A stretch of DNA of 38,973 nucleotides from an uncultured Erysipelotrichaceae bacterium (GCA_944326095.1 CALVCO010000011.1:1-38973); one strand, 5' to 3'; positions 15,520 through 23,105 are shown, counted from the stretch's first letter. Program-made: numbers and translations. Notes: generated from the sequence alone by a model not told the origin.

Positions 15520-16833
15520 ATGCATAAAATTAGATGTCCTAAATGTAATGAAGTTTTTACTATTGATGAAGAAAATTATGATTCTATTGTTAAACAAGTT
15601 AGAGATGAACAATTTGAAAAAGAATTAAATGATCGTCAAAGTGCTTTTAATAATGAATTAAAACAAGCAATTGCTTTAGAAAAAGCGCAATTTCAAACTA
15701 AATTACAAGAAGCTTTAAATGAAAAAGATACGATTATTACTAAAATGCAAATGCGTTTAGATAATAATAATCAAGATAAACAAATTGCGATTAATCAAGT
15801 TAGTGAAGATTTGCAAGTAAAAATAAATGAGCAAGCCCAAAAGATTATTCAATTGGAAACTATGCTACAAAATAATCAAAGTGAAAAGCAATTAGCAATC
15901 AATGAAGCGCTTAAAGATAAGGAAATAGAATTGCAAGCAAGTAAACAAGAAATAATAAATTTACAAGCTAAAATTGATATTGAAAAGAAAAATAGTCAAT
16001 TGCAAAATCAAACTATCATCAATGGCTATGAAGAACAATTAAAACTAAAAGATGAACAAATAGCTTACTATAAAGATTTTAAAGCTAAACAATCTACTAA
16101 AATGATAGGGGAGAGTTTAGAAAAGCATTGTGAAATTGAATTTAATAAATTAAGAGCCACTGCTTTTAAAAATGCCTATTTTGAAAAAGATAATGATGCA
16201 AGAACTGGTAGTAAAGGTGATTATATCTATCGCGAAAAGGATGAAGATGGTATAGAATTTATCTCTATAATGTTTGAGATGAAAAATGAAGCAGATATGA
16301 CTGCAACTAAAAAACGCAATGAAGATTTTTTTAAAGAATTAGATAAAGATCGTAAAGAAAAAAATTGTGAATATGCTATATTGGTATCATTATTAGAAAT
16401 GGATAATGAATTATATAATGAAGGCATTGTTGATGTATCATATCGTTATGATAAGATGTATGTTATTAGACCACAATTTTTTATTCCAATGATTACATTA
16501 TTGCGTAATGCTGCATTACATTCATTAGATTATCGTAAGGAATTACAAGTTGTGCGTAATCAAAATATTGATATTTCTAATTTCGAACAAAGTATGAATG
16601 ATTTTAAAGATAAATTTAGTCGTAATTATCGACTTGCAAGTGAAAAATTTTCTAAGGCAATTAATGAGATAGATAAAACAATTGAACATTTACAAAAAAC
16701 TAAAGAAGCATTATTATCTAGTGAAAATAATTTGCGTTTAGCTAATAATAAAGTAGAAGATTTAAGTATAAAAAAATTGACTAGAAATAATCCTACTATG
16801 GCACAAAAATTTGCAGAATTAAATAAAAAATAA
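15520..16833 (+). CDS. DUF2130 family protein: coiled coil plus nuclease-like core
   Basis: The protein has 437 residues from the ATG at 15520, preceded by AAGGAGG. A codon at 15505 lies in the terminator tail and is rejected. It opens with [11 protein letters not shown], a single CxxC knuckle. A long Gln/Lys/Glu-rich coiled coil follows (about 20-190). The DUF2130 core comes next, with [24 protein letters not shown] and IMFEMKNE. The order GD...ExK resembles a PD-(D/E)xK nuclease active site, and I believe the family has been placed in that fold. A second helical region ends the protein. There are no restriction or methylase genes nearby. A DNA-processing role is plausible but not shown. Confidence 0.85.
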   Translation: MHKIRCPKCNEVFTIDEENYDSIVKQVRDEQFEKELNDRQSAFNNELKQAIALEKAQFQTKLQEALNEKDTIITKMQMRLDNNNQDKQIAINQVSEDLQVKINEQAQKIIQLETMLQNNQSEKQLAINEALKDKEIELQASKQEIINLQAKIDIEKKNSQLQNQTIINGYEEQLKLKDEQIAYYKDFKAKQSTKMIGESLEKHCEIEFNKLRATAFKNAYFEKDNDARTGSKGDYIYREKDEDGIEFISIMFEMKNEADMTATKKRNEDFFKELDKDRKEKNCEYAILVSLLEMDNELYNEGIVDVSYRYDKMYVIRPQFFIPMITLLRNAALHSLDYRKELQVVRNQNIDISNFEQSMNDFKDKFSRNYRLASEKFSKAINEIDKTIEHLQKTKEALLSSENNLRLANNKVEDLSIKKLTRNNPTMAQKFAELNKK

Positions 16834-16866
16834 ATGTGATAAGCTGATTAACTTATCACATTTTGC
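16832..16866. terminator. Bidirectional terminator between convergent genes
   Basis: A 12-bp stem, AAATGTGATAAG/CTTATCACATTT (16832-16843 with 16852-16863), has an 8-base loop. It serves the DUF2130 gene and the convergent uridine phosphorylase operon. Confidence 0.85.
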
Positions 16867-17643
16867 TTACTTATTATCATTTTTTATAAGATTTCTTAAA
16901 GCTTCAATAGCTACTTTAATAGCTATATCAACATCATGACATTGAGGATTAGGTAATCCTTGTTTTTCGCGTTCTTGATTAGCTACTACTAAAAAGCAAG
17001 AACCACAACGTACTTTTAAATAACTAGCGACGATAAATAAAGCAGCTGATTCCATTTCACTAGCCTTACAACCAAGCTTACACCAGGCATCCCATTTTCT
17101 TAATAATTCTTGAGCATTGGGTAAGGTTTCTGGACGGTGTTGACCATAGAAAGCATCTTTACATTGAACAACACCAACATGATAATTTTGCTCAAGTTTT
17201 TGACAAGCTGAAACAAGAGCGTTGGTAATTGTTAAATCAGCAATTGCTGGATATTCAATAGGGGCATATTCTTTTGAAGTTCCTTCAAAACGAATAGCAC
17301 CACTAGCGATTACGACATCACTACTTTTTACCTCAATGTCCATTCCTCCACAAGTTCCTACTCTAATAAATGTATCAGCTCCACAAGCTACTAATTCTTC
17401 CATGGCAATACTTGCGCTTGGACCTCCAATTCCCGTGGAACATACACTTACCTTAATACCATCTAGATATCCTGTATAGGTAACATATTCTCTAGAATCA
17501 GCTACCAGTTTAGGATCATCAAAATATTGTGCAATTAATTTACAGCGTTTAGGATCACCAGGTAAAAGAACATATTTTCCTACTTCACCTTTAGCAACTT
17601 GAATGTGGTATTGACGACCACTACCTTGACTATAATCAATCAT
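16867..17643 (-). CDS. udp: Uridine phosphorylase
   Basis: This nucleoside phosphorylase (258 residues) releases uracil and ribose 1-phosphate from uridine. Motifs are [16 protein letters not shown] (phosphate and nucleoside site), [34 protein letters not shown] and EMESAALF, all typical of the NP-I uridine phosphorylase group. It is the last gene of a minus-strand unit and starts three bases after the NTF2-like gene, with a GGAGA site inside that gene's end. It may salvage nucleosides released by extracellular breakdown, in keeping with the phosphodiester glycosidase two genes upstream; that link is inference. Related purine nucleoside phosphorylases are the main alternative. Confidence 0.9.
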   Translation of the reverse strand: MIDYSQGSGRQYHIQVAKGEVGKYVLLPGDPKRCKLIAQYFDDPKLVADSREYVTYTGYLDGIKVSVCSTGIGGPSASIAMEELVACGADTFIRVGTCGGMDIEVKSSDVVIASGAIRFEGTSKEYAPIEYPAIADLTITNALVSACQKLEQNYHVGVVQCKDAFYGQHRPETLPNAQELLRKWDAWCKLGCKASEMESAALFIVASYLKVRCGSCFLVVANQEREKQGLPNPQCHDVDIAIKVAIEALRNLIKNDNK

Positions 17644-17646
17644 AAA

Positions 17647-18687
17647 TTATTCTCCATTTGCAGGATTTAATTCATTATCTATGGCAAAGCCTGCAATCTT
17701 ATATGTGCCATTTACATTTAAAAAGGATATTTGATAACCACCATGATATGTACGTTCTAAAGAACCATTATTGATATAATAGTCCCAAATAACATCAGCA
17801 ATAAATGTTTGATCATTTTGTTGCATAATATTTAATACTTGAGCATTAAAATCAGAAATACCATGAGCAGTAAACCATGTATTTTCTAAAGTTCTAACGC
17901 GATTATAAAAATCACTAGAAGTTATAGATATATTGGCAATAGCTCCTAAAGAACCATCTTTAGCTGGATATTGAGCAACTATTCTTGCAGCATTTGTAGC
18001 AATATCTTCTAAAGATGAATCAGCACTTTTACCTACATAATAAGTATTGCTTAAAACATCTTTCATCACTTTATCATAACCATCAACACTTATTTTTGGT
18101 TCACTAATTAAATTATTAATTTCATAAATATCCACTTTTGGGGCATCTTCATCTGAAGCAATGCCATTAAAGTTAGATGCTTGAACATTAGAAGAAACCA
18201 TATAATCACTAGAAACAGTTAAATCATTTATTGAAAGACTTTGACCAGTTGGTACTTCAATTAAATAATTATTATCACCTTCAAAGATAGTTGAAGCTAT
18301 AAATTGACCATCTTGTTCAATAATTTTTAAGGTAGCTAAATATTGATCATTATAAATTAAATCAAATTCATTTTCATTGCCATTTTCTTGATAAGTTATC
18401 GCATTGATATCTTTATCAGCATAAATGTTTTCTAGTTGATTTATATAATCTTCTTGAGAATTAAAGTGGGTATCAACTATTAAAGAATTATCATATATTT
18501 GTTGATAGTTTTTATTTTTAACTTCTTCTAAATAAGTAGAGATAGCACTTTGTGGTAAAGCGGCAGCTTCACTAGCTATTTTTTGTTTAACAATAAATAT
18601 AGTTGTAAAACTTAATACTAAGCAAAGGACGATAGTAGTTGCGATTAATATAATACTTACAAAAGATTTTTTTACTTTTTTTGCCAT
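17647..18687 (-). CDS. Membrane-anchored extracellular protein with NTF2-like region
   Basis: This 346-residue protein has a basic start (MAKKVKKSF), one membrane helix (about 10-34) and a large external part. The segment after the helix (AISTYLEEVKNKNYQQIYDN, about 43-62) resembles the NTF2-like fold found at the base of penicillin-binding proteins and MecA. A second alpha/beta region occupies about 225-335 (TWFTAHGISDF..., ending TYKIAGFAIDNEL) and may be another NTF2-like unit. No catalytic motif is visible. The gene lies between, and within 2-3 bases of, the phosphodiester glycosidase and udp, so it probably works with the glycosidase at the cell surface. The function is not assigned. Confidence 0.8.
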   Translation of the reverse strand: MAKKVKKSFVSIILIATTIVLCLVLSFTTIFIVKQKIASEAAALPQSAISTYLEEVKNKNYQQIYDNSLIVDTHFNSQEDYINQLENIYADKDINAITYQENGNENEFDLIYNDQYLATLKIIEQDGQFIASTIFEGDNNYLIEVPTGQSLSINDLTVSSDYMVSSNVQASNFNGIASDEDAPKVDIYEINNLISEPKISVDGYDKVMKDVLSNTYYVGKSADSSLEDIATNAARIVAQYPAKDGSLGAIANISITSSDFYNRVRTLENTWFTAHGISDFNAQVLNIMQQNDQTFIADVIWDYYINNGSLERTYHGGYQISFLNVNGTYKIAGFAIDNELNPANGE

Positions 18688-18689
18688 GA

Positions 18690-19652
18690 TTAATTACCAT
18701 CCTTTACTATAAATGCTGTTGGTAAATTACGCGCACCATACATACTAACGGTAGTATTTACATATTCACCATTATATACTAATACACTAGAGTTACCACC
18801 ATCTAAATTACCAGCTGTCATCGCATTAAAATCTTGCATAATTTGAATAATATCTTCATACTTAGCACCTAAAGAATGAGGTTGTCTACCATCGACTACT
18901 AATAATAAGAAAGCACCATCTTCTCTTTGACCTATAACTGTTCGAGGATTTAATTGTGGTTGTCCACCACCTTCAAAAACAACATTATATTGATCAATTA
19001 GAGCAGGGCCAAAAGTTACACCATCACGAATTCCCCATTCTAAAGCTTGTCTAGCACTCATATTATTACAAATTAATTGGTTATCTTGATTGATGCCAAT
19101 AACAGTAGTAAATTCATCAAGGCCACCACTAATTAGTTCACCATTACTTATGACGATACCCCATGCTTGTCCACCATTACCATGTCCACCAGCATCTTCA
19201 AATCCACCTGCATTTATTCCGGCGATGCCATCATACATCTCAATGTAGTCTTCAATTCCTGGAGCAGCTGCCCCAGAATCCATATTTGGATTGGCTGCTA
19301 AGATGATATCTTCAGGATTATGAACAATCATCATGAAAGCTTCATAAGTTGTTCCTTTAATTTTATGAATTTCAATACCATCTTCATTAATTTGTTCAAC
19401 ATTTGGTTCAATAGTTATACCATTTTTAATTCTATTAATTTCTTCATCATTATAAAATAATTTTGCAAATGTATGATCTAAACCATCATCACTTAGATTT
19501 TTAATTGCTTCTTGACTATAAGCAATATTATTACCAGCATATATTTCTTTTAAAGATAAATAACCAGTAATGACAACACTAATCATTATGATTAAAAAGC
19601 TAATTAAAGCAGCAATGCCAATACTTAGCCCCTTAGATTTTTTATTATTCAT
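18690..19652 (-). CDS. Membrane-anchored phosphodiester glycosidase family protein
   Basis: This 320-residue protein has one N-terminal membrane helix (about 11-34) and an external domain of the NAGPA/phosphodiester glycosidase (DUF2233) family. Recognisable elements are GIAGINAGGF, WGIVISNGELI, FGPALIDQ, NPRTVIGQ, LLLVVDGRQPHSLGAKYEDI, and the strongly conserved NLDGGNSSVLVYNG, ending in RNLPTAFIV. The family hydrolyses GlcNAc-1-phosphodiester-type bonds, in mammals on lysosomal enzymes. In bacteria it is linked to exopolysaccharide or teichoic-type polymers. First gene of the minus operon, with AAGGAAGG as its ribosome site. Confidence 0.9.
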   Translation of the reverse strand: MNNKKSKGLSIGIAALISFLIIMISVVITGYLSLKEIYAGNNIAYSQEAIKNLSDDGLDHTFAKLFYNDEEINRIKNGITIEPNVEQINEDGIEIHKIKGTTYEAFMMIVHNPEDIILAANPNMDSGAAAPGIEDYIEMYDGIAGINAGGFEDAGGHGNGGQAWGIVISNGELISGGLDEFTTVIGINQDNQLICNNMSARQALEWGIRDGVTFGPALIDQYNVVFEGGGQPQLNPRTVIGQREDGAFLLLVVDGRQPHSLGAKYEDIIQIMQDFNAMTAGNLDGGNSSVLVYNGEYVNTTVSMYGARNLPTAFIVKDGN

Positions 19653-19666
19653 TCTAAAATACCTTC

Positions 19667-19713
19667 CTTAGCATTAATTATACATTAAAATATATATTTT
19701 TTTAAATGCTAAG
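19667..19713. promoter_or_regulatory. Inverted repeat overlapping two divergent promoters
   Basis: CTTAGCATT (19667-19675) and AATGCTAAG (19705-19713) form a perfect 9-bp inverted repeat with centres 38 bases apart. The minus-strand -10 TATAAT for the glycosidase operon (19677-19682) is inside it; its -35 TTTAAA (19701-19706) abuts the right arm. The GNAT -10 lies two bases beyond the right arm. Binding there could control both genes. Confidence 0.45.
19677..19706 (-). promoter_or_regulatory. Promoter of the glycosidase-NTF2-udp operon
   Basis: On the minus strand, TTTAAA and a perfect TATAAT are separated by 18 bases and lie about 25 bases before the start codon. Confidence 0.55.
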
Positions 19714-19715
19714 TT

Positions 19716-19721
19716 TATAAT
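19716..19721 (+). promoter_or_regulatory. -10 box positioned for a leaderless GNAT mRNA
   Basis: TATAAT ends six bases before the GNAT ATG (TATAAT-GTTATT-ATG). There is no purine-rich ribosome site in between. The -35 is weak. Confidence 0.5.
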
Positions 19722-19727
19722 GTTATT

Positions 19728-20207
19728 ATGATAAGAAAAGCTAAAACAGAAGATATTGAAAGAATTATAGAATTAAGTAGTTTTGCTTCAAGACAAAATT
19801 GGAAAAGATTCTTTTCTAAAGATAAAGCAAAATATCTTTCTTATGCTTTTTTGAATTTATATAATAATTTTCATCAAGAAAATTTAAAATATTATTATGT
19901 TTATGAAGAAGAAAATATAATTAAAGGCTTTATAAATTATTCAATTAAAGAAGAAAAAGTTTATTTGAAAAAGTTAGTAGTTGATTATTTTTTCGAAAAT
20001 GAAGATATTTTAAATAAAATGTATATAGAATTTGAACAACAAGCAATAAAAGCAAATATGCAAATAATATATATGTGGGTTATAACTAAAGATAAAGAGA
20101 TGGTAGATTTTCTAAACAATAAGCATTTTATCCAAGATAATACTAGAAGATATTTAGATAATACGATTATACTTGAACAGCTATATTATAAAAATTTGAT
20201 AAAATAA
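19728..20207 (+). CDS. GNAT-type N-acetyltransferase
   Basis: This 159-residue protein opens MIRKAKTEDIERIIELSSFA, the typical first strand and helix of GNAT acetyltransferases. It has the central strands YYYVYEEENIIKGFINY and VYLKKLVVDYFF, and a C-terminal MVDFLNNKHFIQDN (the usual 'FY...GF' region). The acetyl-CoA loop is degenerate: the expected Q/RxxGxG/A is replaced by FENEDILNK, so activity is uncertain. The substrate is unknown. It starts without a Shine-Dalgarno site directly downstream of a -10 box and is divergent from the glycosidase operon. Confidence 0.75.
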   Translation: MIRKAKTEDIERIIELSSFASRQNWKRFFSKDKAKYLSYAFLNLYNNFHQENLKYYYVYEEENIIKGFINYSIKEEKVYLKKLVVDYFFENEDILNKMYIEFEQQAIKANMQIIYMWVITKDKEMVDFLNNKHFIQDNTRRYLDNTIILEQLYYKNLIK

Positions 20208-20210
20208 TAA

Positions 20211-20249
20211 AAGGAAGTGCCTATATAATAAACAAACACTTCTTTTTTT
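20211..20249 (+). terminator. Terminator after the GNAT gene
   Basis: A stem of about nine pairs, AAGGAAGTG/CACTTCTTT, with a 17-base loop is followed by a T-run ending at 20249. The next reading frame begins at the very next base. Confidence 0.65.
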
Positions 20250-21161
20250 ATGATTCAAGATAACTATGAATTGGTTACTAAATATTGTGAAGGTGTACAA
20301 AATGCTTTAAATGAACAGGCTAATATACATCTGAAGTATGTTAAGCCAGATTTTGATAAAGATAGGGCATATGGGCTTATTAATGCAATACATAGAGATG
20401 AATTTACCAAGATAAAAAATGAATATCTAGGAGAATCACTAATTAATCAGTCTCAAGATATAGTAACTGAATCAGTAAAAGCAAATGCTAAATTTCAATA
20501 TGAAACTGGTATGAGGCCTAAGATAGTAAGAACGGTTGCAGGCGGCTGTTGCGATTGGTGTGCTAACTTAGCAGGAACATATGACTATGAAACAGTTAAA
20601 GCAACTGGCAATGATGTTTGGAGAAGACATAGACATTGTAGATGTACAGTTACGTACGTACCATCGAAAGGAAAATCAAAAACGGTATGGACTAATCAAA
20701 AATACAACTCGAATACAAGTGTGATAAGTGGAGCAAGAATAACAGATCCTGATACAAAAGAAGCTTTAAAATTCGCAGAAAGCTATTATGAAGAAATAAG
20801 ACATAAAAGTACCGATTATCTTAAAGTTGCTGAAAAAGCAAATATAACGGTTCAGGAAGCAAAAAACATTAAAGATTATTTATTTATTGATAAATCTTTA
20901 TATGATGAAGATTTAAAAGCATGGATTAGATTCAACCCAGATGCAACAATTGCACAAAGTTGGCAAAGATTATCTGAAGGAAATCCATTACCTCATGACT
21001 TCACATTGATTAAACACGAGATGTTAGAAATGAAGATAAAAAAAGAAAATCCTGGTATTTCTCATAATGATGCACACAAAAGAGCAAATATAGTGTATAA
21101 TTACAGTAAAGAATCAGGAGAATATTATGATAACCTTAGAAAATCTAAAAAAAGTAGGTAA
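20250..21161 (+). CDS. Phage minor-head-like protein with toxin-like C-terminal domain
   Basis: The first half (about 1-150) resembles a phage head-associated protein of Bacillota siphoviruses. It has a helical start, then IVRTVAGGCCDWCANLAGTY and RRHRHCRCTV, giving a Cys/His cluster (Cys100, 101, 104, 130, 132; His127, 129) likely to bind zinc. After a linker, residues 162-303 form a different domain (GARITDPDTKEALKFAE..., IAQSWQRL, LIKHEMLEMKI, HNDAHKRANIVYNY). I recognise this as a C-terminal module seen after phage head proteins and in polymorphic toxins, but cannot name its chemistry. His256, Glu257, Glu260, His272 and His276 are candidate active residues. The ATG directly follows a terminator T-run and has no ribosome site, so expression in this context is doubtful. 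No other head or tail genes remain. Confidence 0.7.
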   Translation: MIQDNYELVTKYCEGVQNALNEQANIHLKYVKPDFDKDRAYGLINAIHRDEFTKIKNEYLGESLINQSQDIVTESVKANAKFQYETGMRPKIVRTVAGGCCDWCANLAGTYDYETVKATGNDVWRRHRHCRCTVTYVPSKGKSKTVWTNQKYNSNTSVISGARITDPDTKEALKFAESYYEEIRHKSTDYLKVAEKANITVQEAKNIKDYLFIDKSLYDEDLKAWIRFNPDATIAQSWQRLSEGNPLPHDFTLIKHEMLEMKIKKENPGISHNDAHKRANIVYNYSKESGEYYDNLRKSKKSR

Positions 21162-21363
21162 TGTCATTGAAGCCGATTATATTTTAGAAAGTTATCCAGA
21201 TAGAACTGGGCATTTTAAGTATGACATTAATAAAGGTGATTTTATTGAAAGAAAAAGGGTTTCAGATGGAGTAGAATATGGATTTTCACATATTAAACGT
21301 GACCTTGAGCGATTAATTAGAGCGAATATTTTCCCCAAAAAAAGAGTTATAAGTTGGTATTAA
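21127..21363 (+). CDS. Small partner protein of the toxin-like domain (possible immunity protein)
   Basis: This 78-residue acidic/basic soluble protein (MITLENLKKVGNVIEADYIL...) contains PDRTGHFKYDI and ends KKRVISWY. Its start lies 35 bases inside the 3' end of the minor-head/toxin-like gene in another frame, preceded by AGGAG at 21116-21120. The overlap and small size match toxin-immunity pairs. I recall similar small proteins following this C-terminal domain, but that is memory rather than a search. The immunity function is inference. It ends in a clear terminator. Confidence 0.65.
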   Translation: MITLENLKKVGNVIEADYILESYPDRTGHFKYDINKGDFIERKRVSDGVEYGFSHIKRDLERLIRANIFPKKRVISWY

Positions 21364-21382
21364 GAGCGAAAGCTCTTTTTTA
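21362..21382 (+). terminator. Terminator after the small partner gene
   Basis: AGAGC-GAAA-GCTCT (21363-21376), a GNRA-loop hairpin overlapping the stop codon, is followed by TTTTT. Confidence 0.85.
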
Positions 21383-21436
21383 TTTTAAAAAAGTTAAAAA
21401 TATTATTGGTTTTATGCTAGCTAAGGAGGTTGAATT

Positions 21437-21778
21437 GTGGCGAAAGACGATTATTATGTAATTGTTTATAAGATTTTGGTTTATTTGTATGTTCAATTAA
21501 AAAATGGTGATGATGTTGATAGTAAAATCTTAAGCTATAATGGAAAATTGTTTAATATTCCAGAAAAATATTGGACATATATCATTGTTAACTTATATCA
21601 AGATGGATATATCGAAAATATAACGATAAAAAAGCCATGGGGAAATGTAAGTGTTATTGAAAATATTGATGATGTTCAAATTACTCCAAAAGGAATTGAT
21701 TATTTATTGAATAATTCATTGTTTGAAAAAGCAAAAGAATTTTTAAAAGAAATAAAAGAGATTACACCATTCATTTAG
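21437..21778 (+). CDS. YjcQ-like winged-helix protein of phage type
   Basis: This 113-residue protein starts at a GTG preceded by AAGGAGG at 21423-21429. The pattern of a helical opening (YYVIVYKILVYLYVQLKNG), then WTYIIVNLYQDGYIENI and VQITPKGIDYLLNNSLFEKAKEFLKEI, matches the YjcQ family. These are small winged-helix-like proteins common in Bacillota prophages. Its molecular role is not known to me. It is flanked by terminators on both sides, so it is an independent cistron within the phage-derived insert. Confidence 0.7.
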   Translation: MAKDDYYVIVYKILVYLYVQLKNGDDVDSKILSYNGKLFNIPEKYWTYIIVNLYQDGYIENITIKKPWGNVSVIENIDDVQITPKGIDYLLNNSLFEKAKEFLKEIKEITPFI

Positions 21779-21798
21779 CGCAAAACATGCGCTTTTTT
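21777..21798 (+). terminator. Terminator after the YjcQ-like gene
   Basis: AGCGCA-AAACA-TGCGCT (21777-21793) overlaps the stop codon and is followed by six T. Confidence 0.85.
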
Positions 21799-21843
21799 GT
21801 AGGATGAATAAGTAATGTTTAGACTCATTTTGTACGAAAGCTA

Positions 21844-21990
21844 ATGGCAGAAAAAAGAAAAGGAAATCAATATCCTACACAATCACATTCAATTGAATGT
21901 GTTAAATCAAAAGGACAAGATGCAATGGATAAGATTCTAGAAAATCATGAAGTTCGAATAAGTCTAATTGAAAAATATATAGAAATATAA
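21844..21990 (+). CDS. Short open frame, probable phage gene fragment
   Basis: This 48-codon frame (MAEKRKGNQYPTQS...) lies in the only gap of about 300 bases (21779-22081). The GNQYPTQS and SKGQDA pieces remind me of the N-terminal region of phage terminase large subunits. The protein is far too short and has no ribosome site. Upstream, the frame stays open for eight codons to a TAG. It is most likely a remnant of the decayed prophage; it could be a chance frame. The rest of the gap holds only hairpins. Confidence 0.3.
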   Translation: MAEKRKGNQYPTQSHSIECVKSKGQDAMDKILENHEVRISLIEKYIEI

Positions 21991-22025
21991 AATCCTACCT
22001 TATTTTTATATAGGGTAGGATTTTA
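21990..22025 (+). terminator. Terminator-like hairpin at the end of the phage remnant
   Basis: AAATCCTACC/GGTAGGATTT (21990-21999 with 22014-22023), a 10-bp stem with a 14-base loop, is followed by TATATAAAA. The T-run is short. Confidence 0.6.
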
Positions 22026-22044
22026 TATAAAAGTGGGTAACGAC

Positions 22045-22072
22045 ATAAAAAAAGCCTTTGAATAAAGGCTCA
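22045..22072 (-). terminator. Terminator of the tRNA-Glu/tRNA-Trp unit
   Basis: On the minus strand, AGCCTTT-ATTC-AAAGGCT (22053-22070) is followed by a run of seven T. It sits about 10 bases beyond the tRNA-Trp 3' end. Confidence 0.8.
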
Positions 22073-22081
22073 ATTAACAAC

Positions 22082-22155
22082 TGGCAGGGGTGGAGAGGAT
22101 CGAACTCCCATCCGCGGTTTTGGAGACCGATATACTACCATTGTACTACACCCCT
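22082..22155 (-). tRNA. tRNA-Trp (anticodon CCA)
   Basis: The minus strand shows a full cloverleaf with acceptor AGGGGTG/CACCCCT, discriminator G and encoded CCA. The anticodon loop is CTCCAAA, giving anticodon CCA. The T arm is GGGAGTTCGATCCTCTC. It is one base from tRNA-Glu and cotranscribed with it. UGA is a stop in this genome, consistent with a CCA-only tRNA-Trp. Confidence 0.97.
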
Positions 22156-22156
22156 A

Positions 22157-22233
22157 TGGTGACTCGTACGGGATTCGAACCCGTGAATGACGCCGTGAAA
22201 GGGCGCTGTGTTAAGCCACTTCACCAACGAGCC
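22157..22233 (-). tRNA. tRNA-Glu (anticodon TTC)
   Basis: The minus strand shows acceptor GGCTCGT/ACGAGTC (with a G-T pair), discriminator A and encoded CCA. The anticodon loop is CTTTCAC in stem GCGCC/GGCGT, giving anticodon TTC. The T arm is ACGGGTTCGAATCCCGT. It is the first gene of a two-tRNA unit. Confidence 0.97.
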
Positions 22234-22251
22234 TTATTTAGTTGCCTAAGT

Positions 22252-22280
22252 ATGATATCATAAGTAAAAAAATAATTCAA
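22252..22280 (-). promoter_or_regulatory. Promoter of the tRNA-Glu/tRNA-Trp unit
   Basis: On the minus strand, TTGAAT, a 17-base spacer and TATCAT are found, with an extended -10 TG one base before. It lies about 20 bases upstream of tRNA-Glu. Confidence 0.65.
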
Positions 22281-22304
22281 TATAAATTTCATATGATTGT
22301 ATTT

Positions 22305-22961
22305 TTACAACATTAATAATAAATTGTAAATTAATAATATTGTACCCATTGCCATAGCTCCAGGTAAAAATGAAGTACTTTGATTATAAGAGTAACTTAA
22401 GAATGCTACTTGGATGCTGATGAATATAAAACTTCTTAGCCAATCATTTAAAGAAAAAGGTACAAAAGCAATAGTAAATATTAGTCCAAATATAATTCCT
22501 GAGAAGGCTATAACTAGTGTTTCTTTATCTTTAATGCTTAAATGATCGGTTAGGCATTTATAAAAAATATTAACCAATATTGGCATAATAAAAGTATATG
22601 CAATAAAAAATAAAGGCATAGCAGCTATGTAATTATTTATTAGAGTTGGATCGATTGTGGGAATATATCCTTTTAAAAAGAAGTGATTAATGGCATAAAG
22701 AATACTAAAGAATATTAGACCTACAAAATAAAAAATTATAGATTCTTTAAAATTCTTTTTAATACGATTATAATGTAAAGCTAAAAGATCATAATCATAT
22801 ATAAAAATAATACAGCCAATTACATTTATTAAGATAGTATAGCTTATAGTTTTTTTATCAATAAAATAATTTAAAACAGGATATAGTAAAGGTATTAATA
22901 ATGAAAGGATTATAGTTATTATTATGCGTTTTATGCTTAATGTTGATTTTGAAATAGTCAT
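22305..22961 (-). CDS. Polytopic membrane protein, CPBP-like but lacking catalytic motifs
   Basis: This 218-residue protein has about seven membrane helices. The C-terminal part (VIAFSGIIFGLIFTIAFVPF, then FLPGAMAMGTILLIYNLLL) has the layout of CPBP (CAAX protease/bacteriocin-processing) family proteins. The catalytic EExxxR is absent; the expected region reads FYKCLTDHLS. The second-motif histidine is also not obvious. It is probably a non-catalytic relative or an unrelated membrane protein. AAGGAGA precedes the start, and TTGCTT-17-TAAAAT on the minus strand is a plausible promoter. It is divergent from the MG284/MPN403-like gene. Confidence 0.7.
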   Translation of the reverse strand: MTISKSTLSIKRIIITIILSLLIPLLYPVLNYFIDKKTISYTILINVIGCIIFIYDYDLLALHYNRIKKNFKESIIFYFVGLIFFSILYAINHFFLKGYIPTIDPTLINNYIAAMPLFFIAYTFIMPILVNIFYKCLTDHLSIKDKETLVIAFSGIIFGLIFTIAFVPFSLNDWLRSFIFISIQVAFLSYSYNQSTSFLPGAMAMGTILLIYNLLLML

Positions 22962-23105
22962 AAAATTTATTCTCCTTGTCCTTTGTATTTTACTAAATTG
23001 TTAAAAAAAAAGCAAAACTTTATAAAAAATGGTTGATTTTGAAAAAAAGTATAGGTTTTTTGGAAATTTGTTATTAATTATATTAATAAAGAAAGGAGGA
23101 TGTAG

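Noticed and set aside
20200-22233. tRNA-Trp/tRNA-Glu as the phage attachment site
   Set aside because: I looked for a copy of the tRNA-Trp 3' end near 20200-20250 and saw none, so no attL/attR pair is supported.
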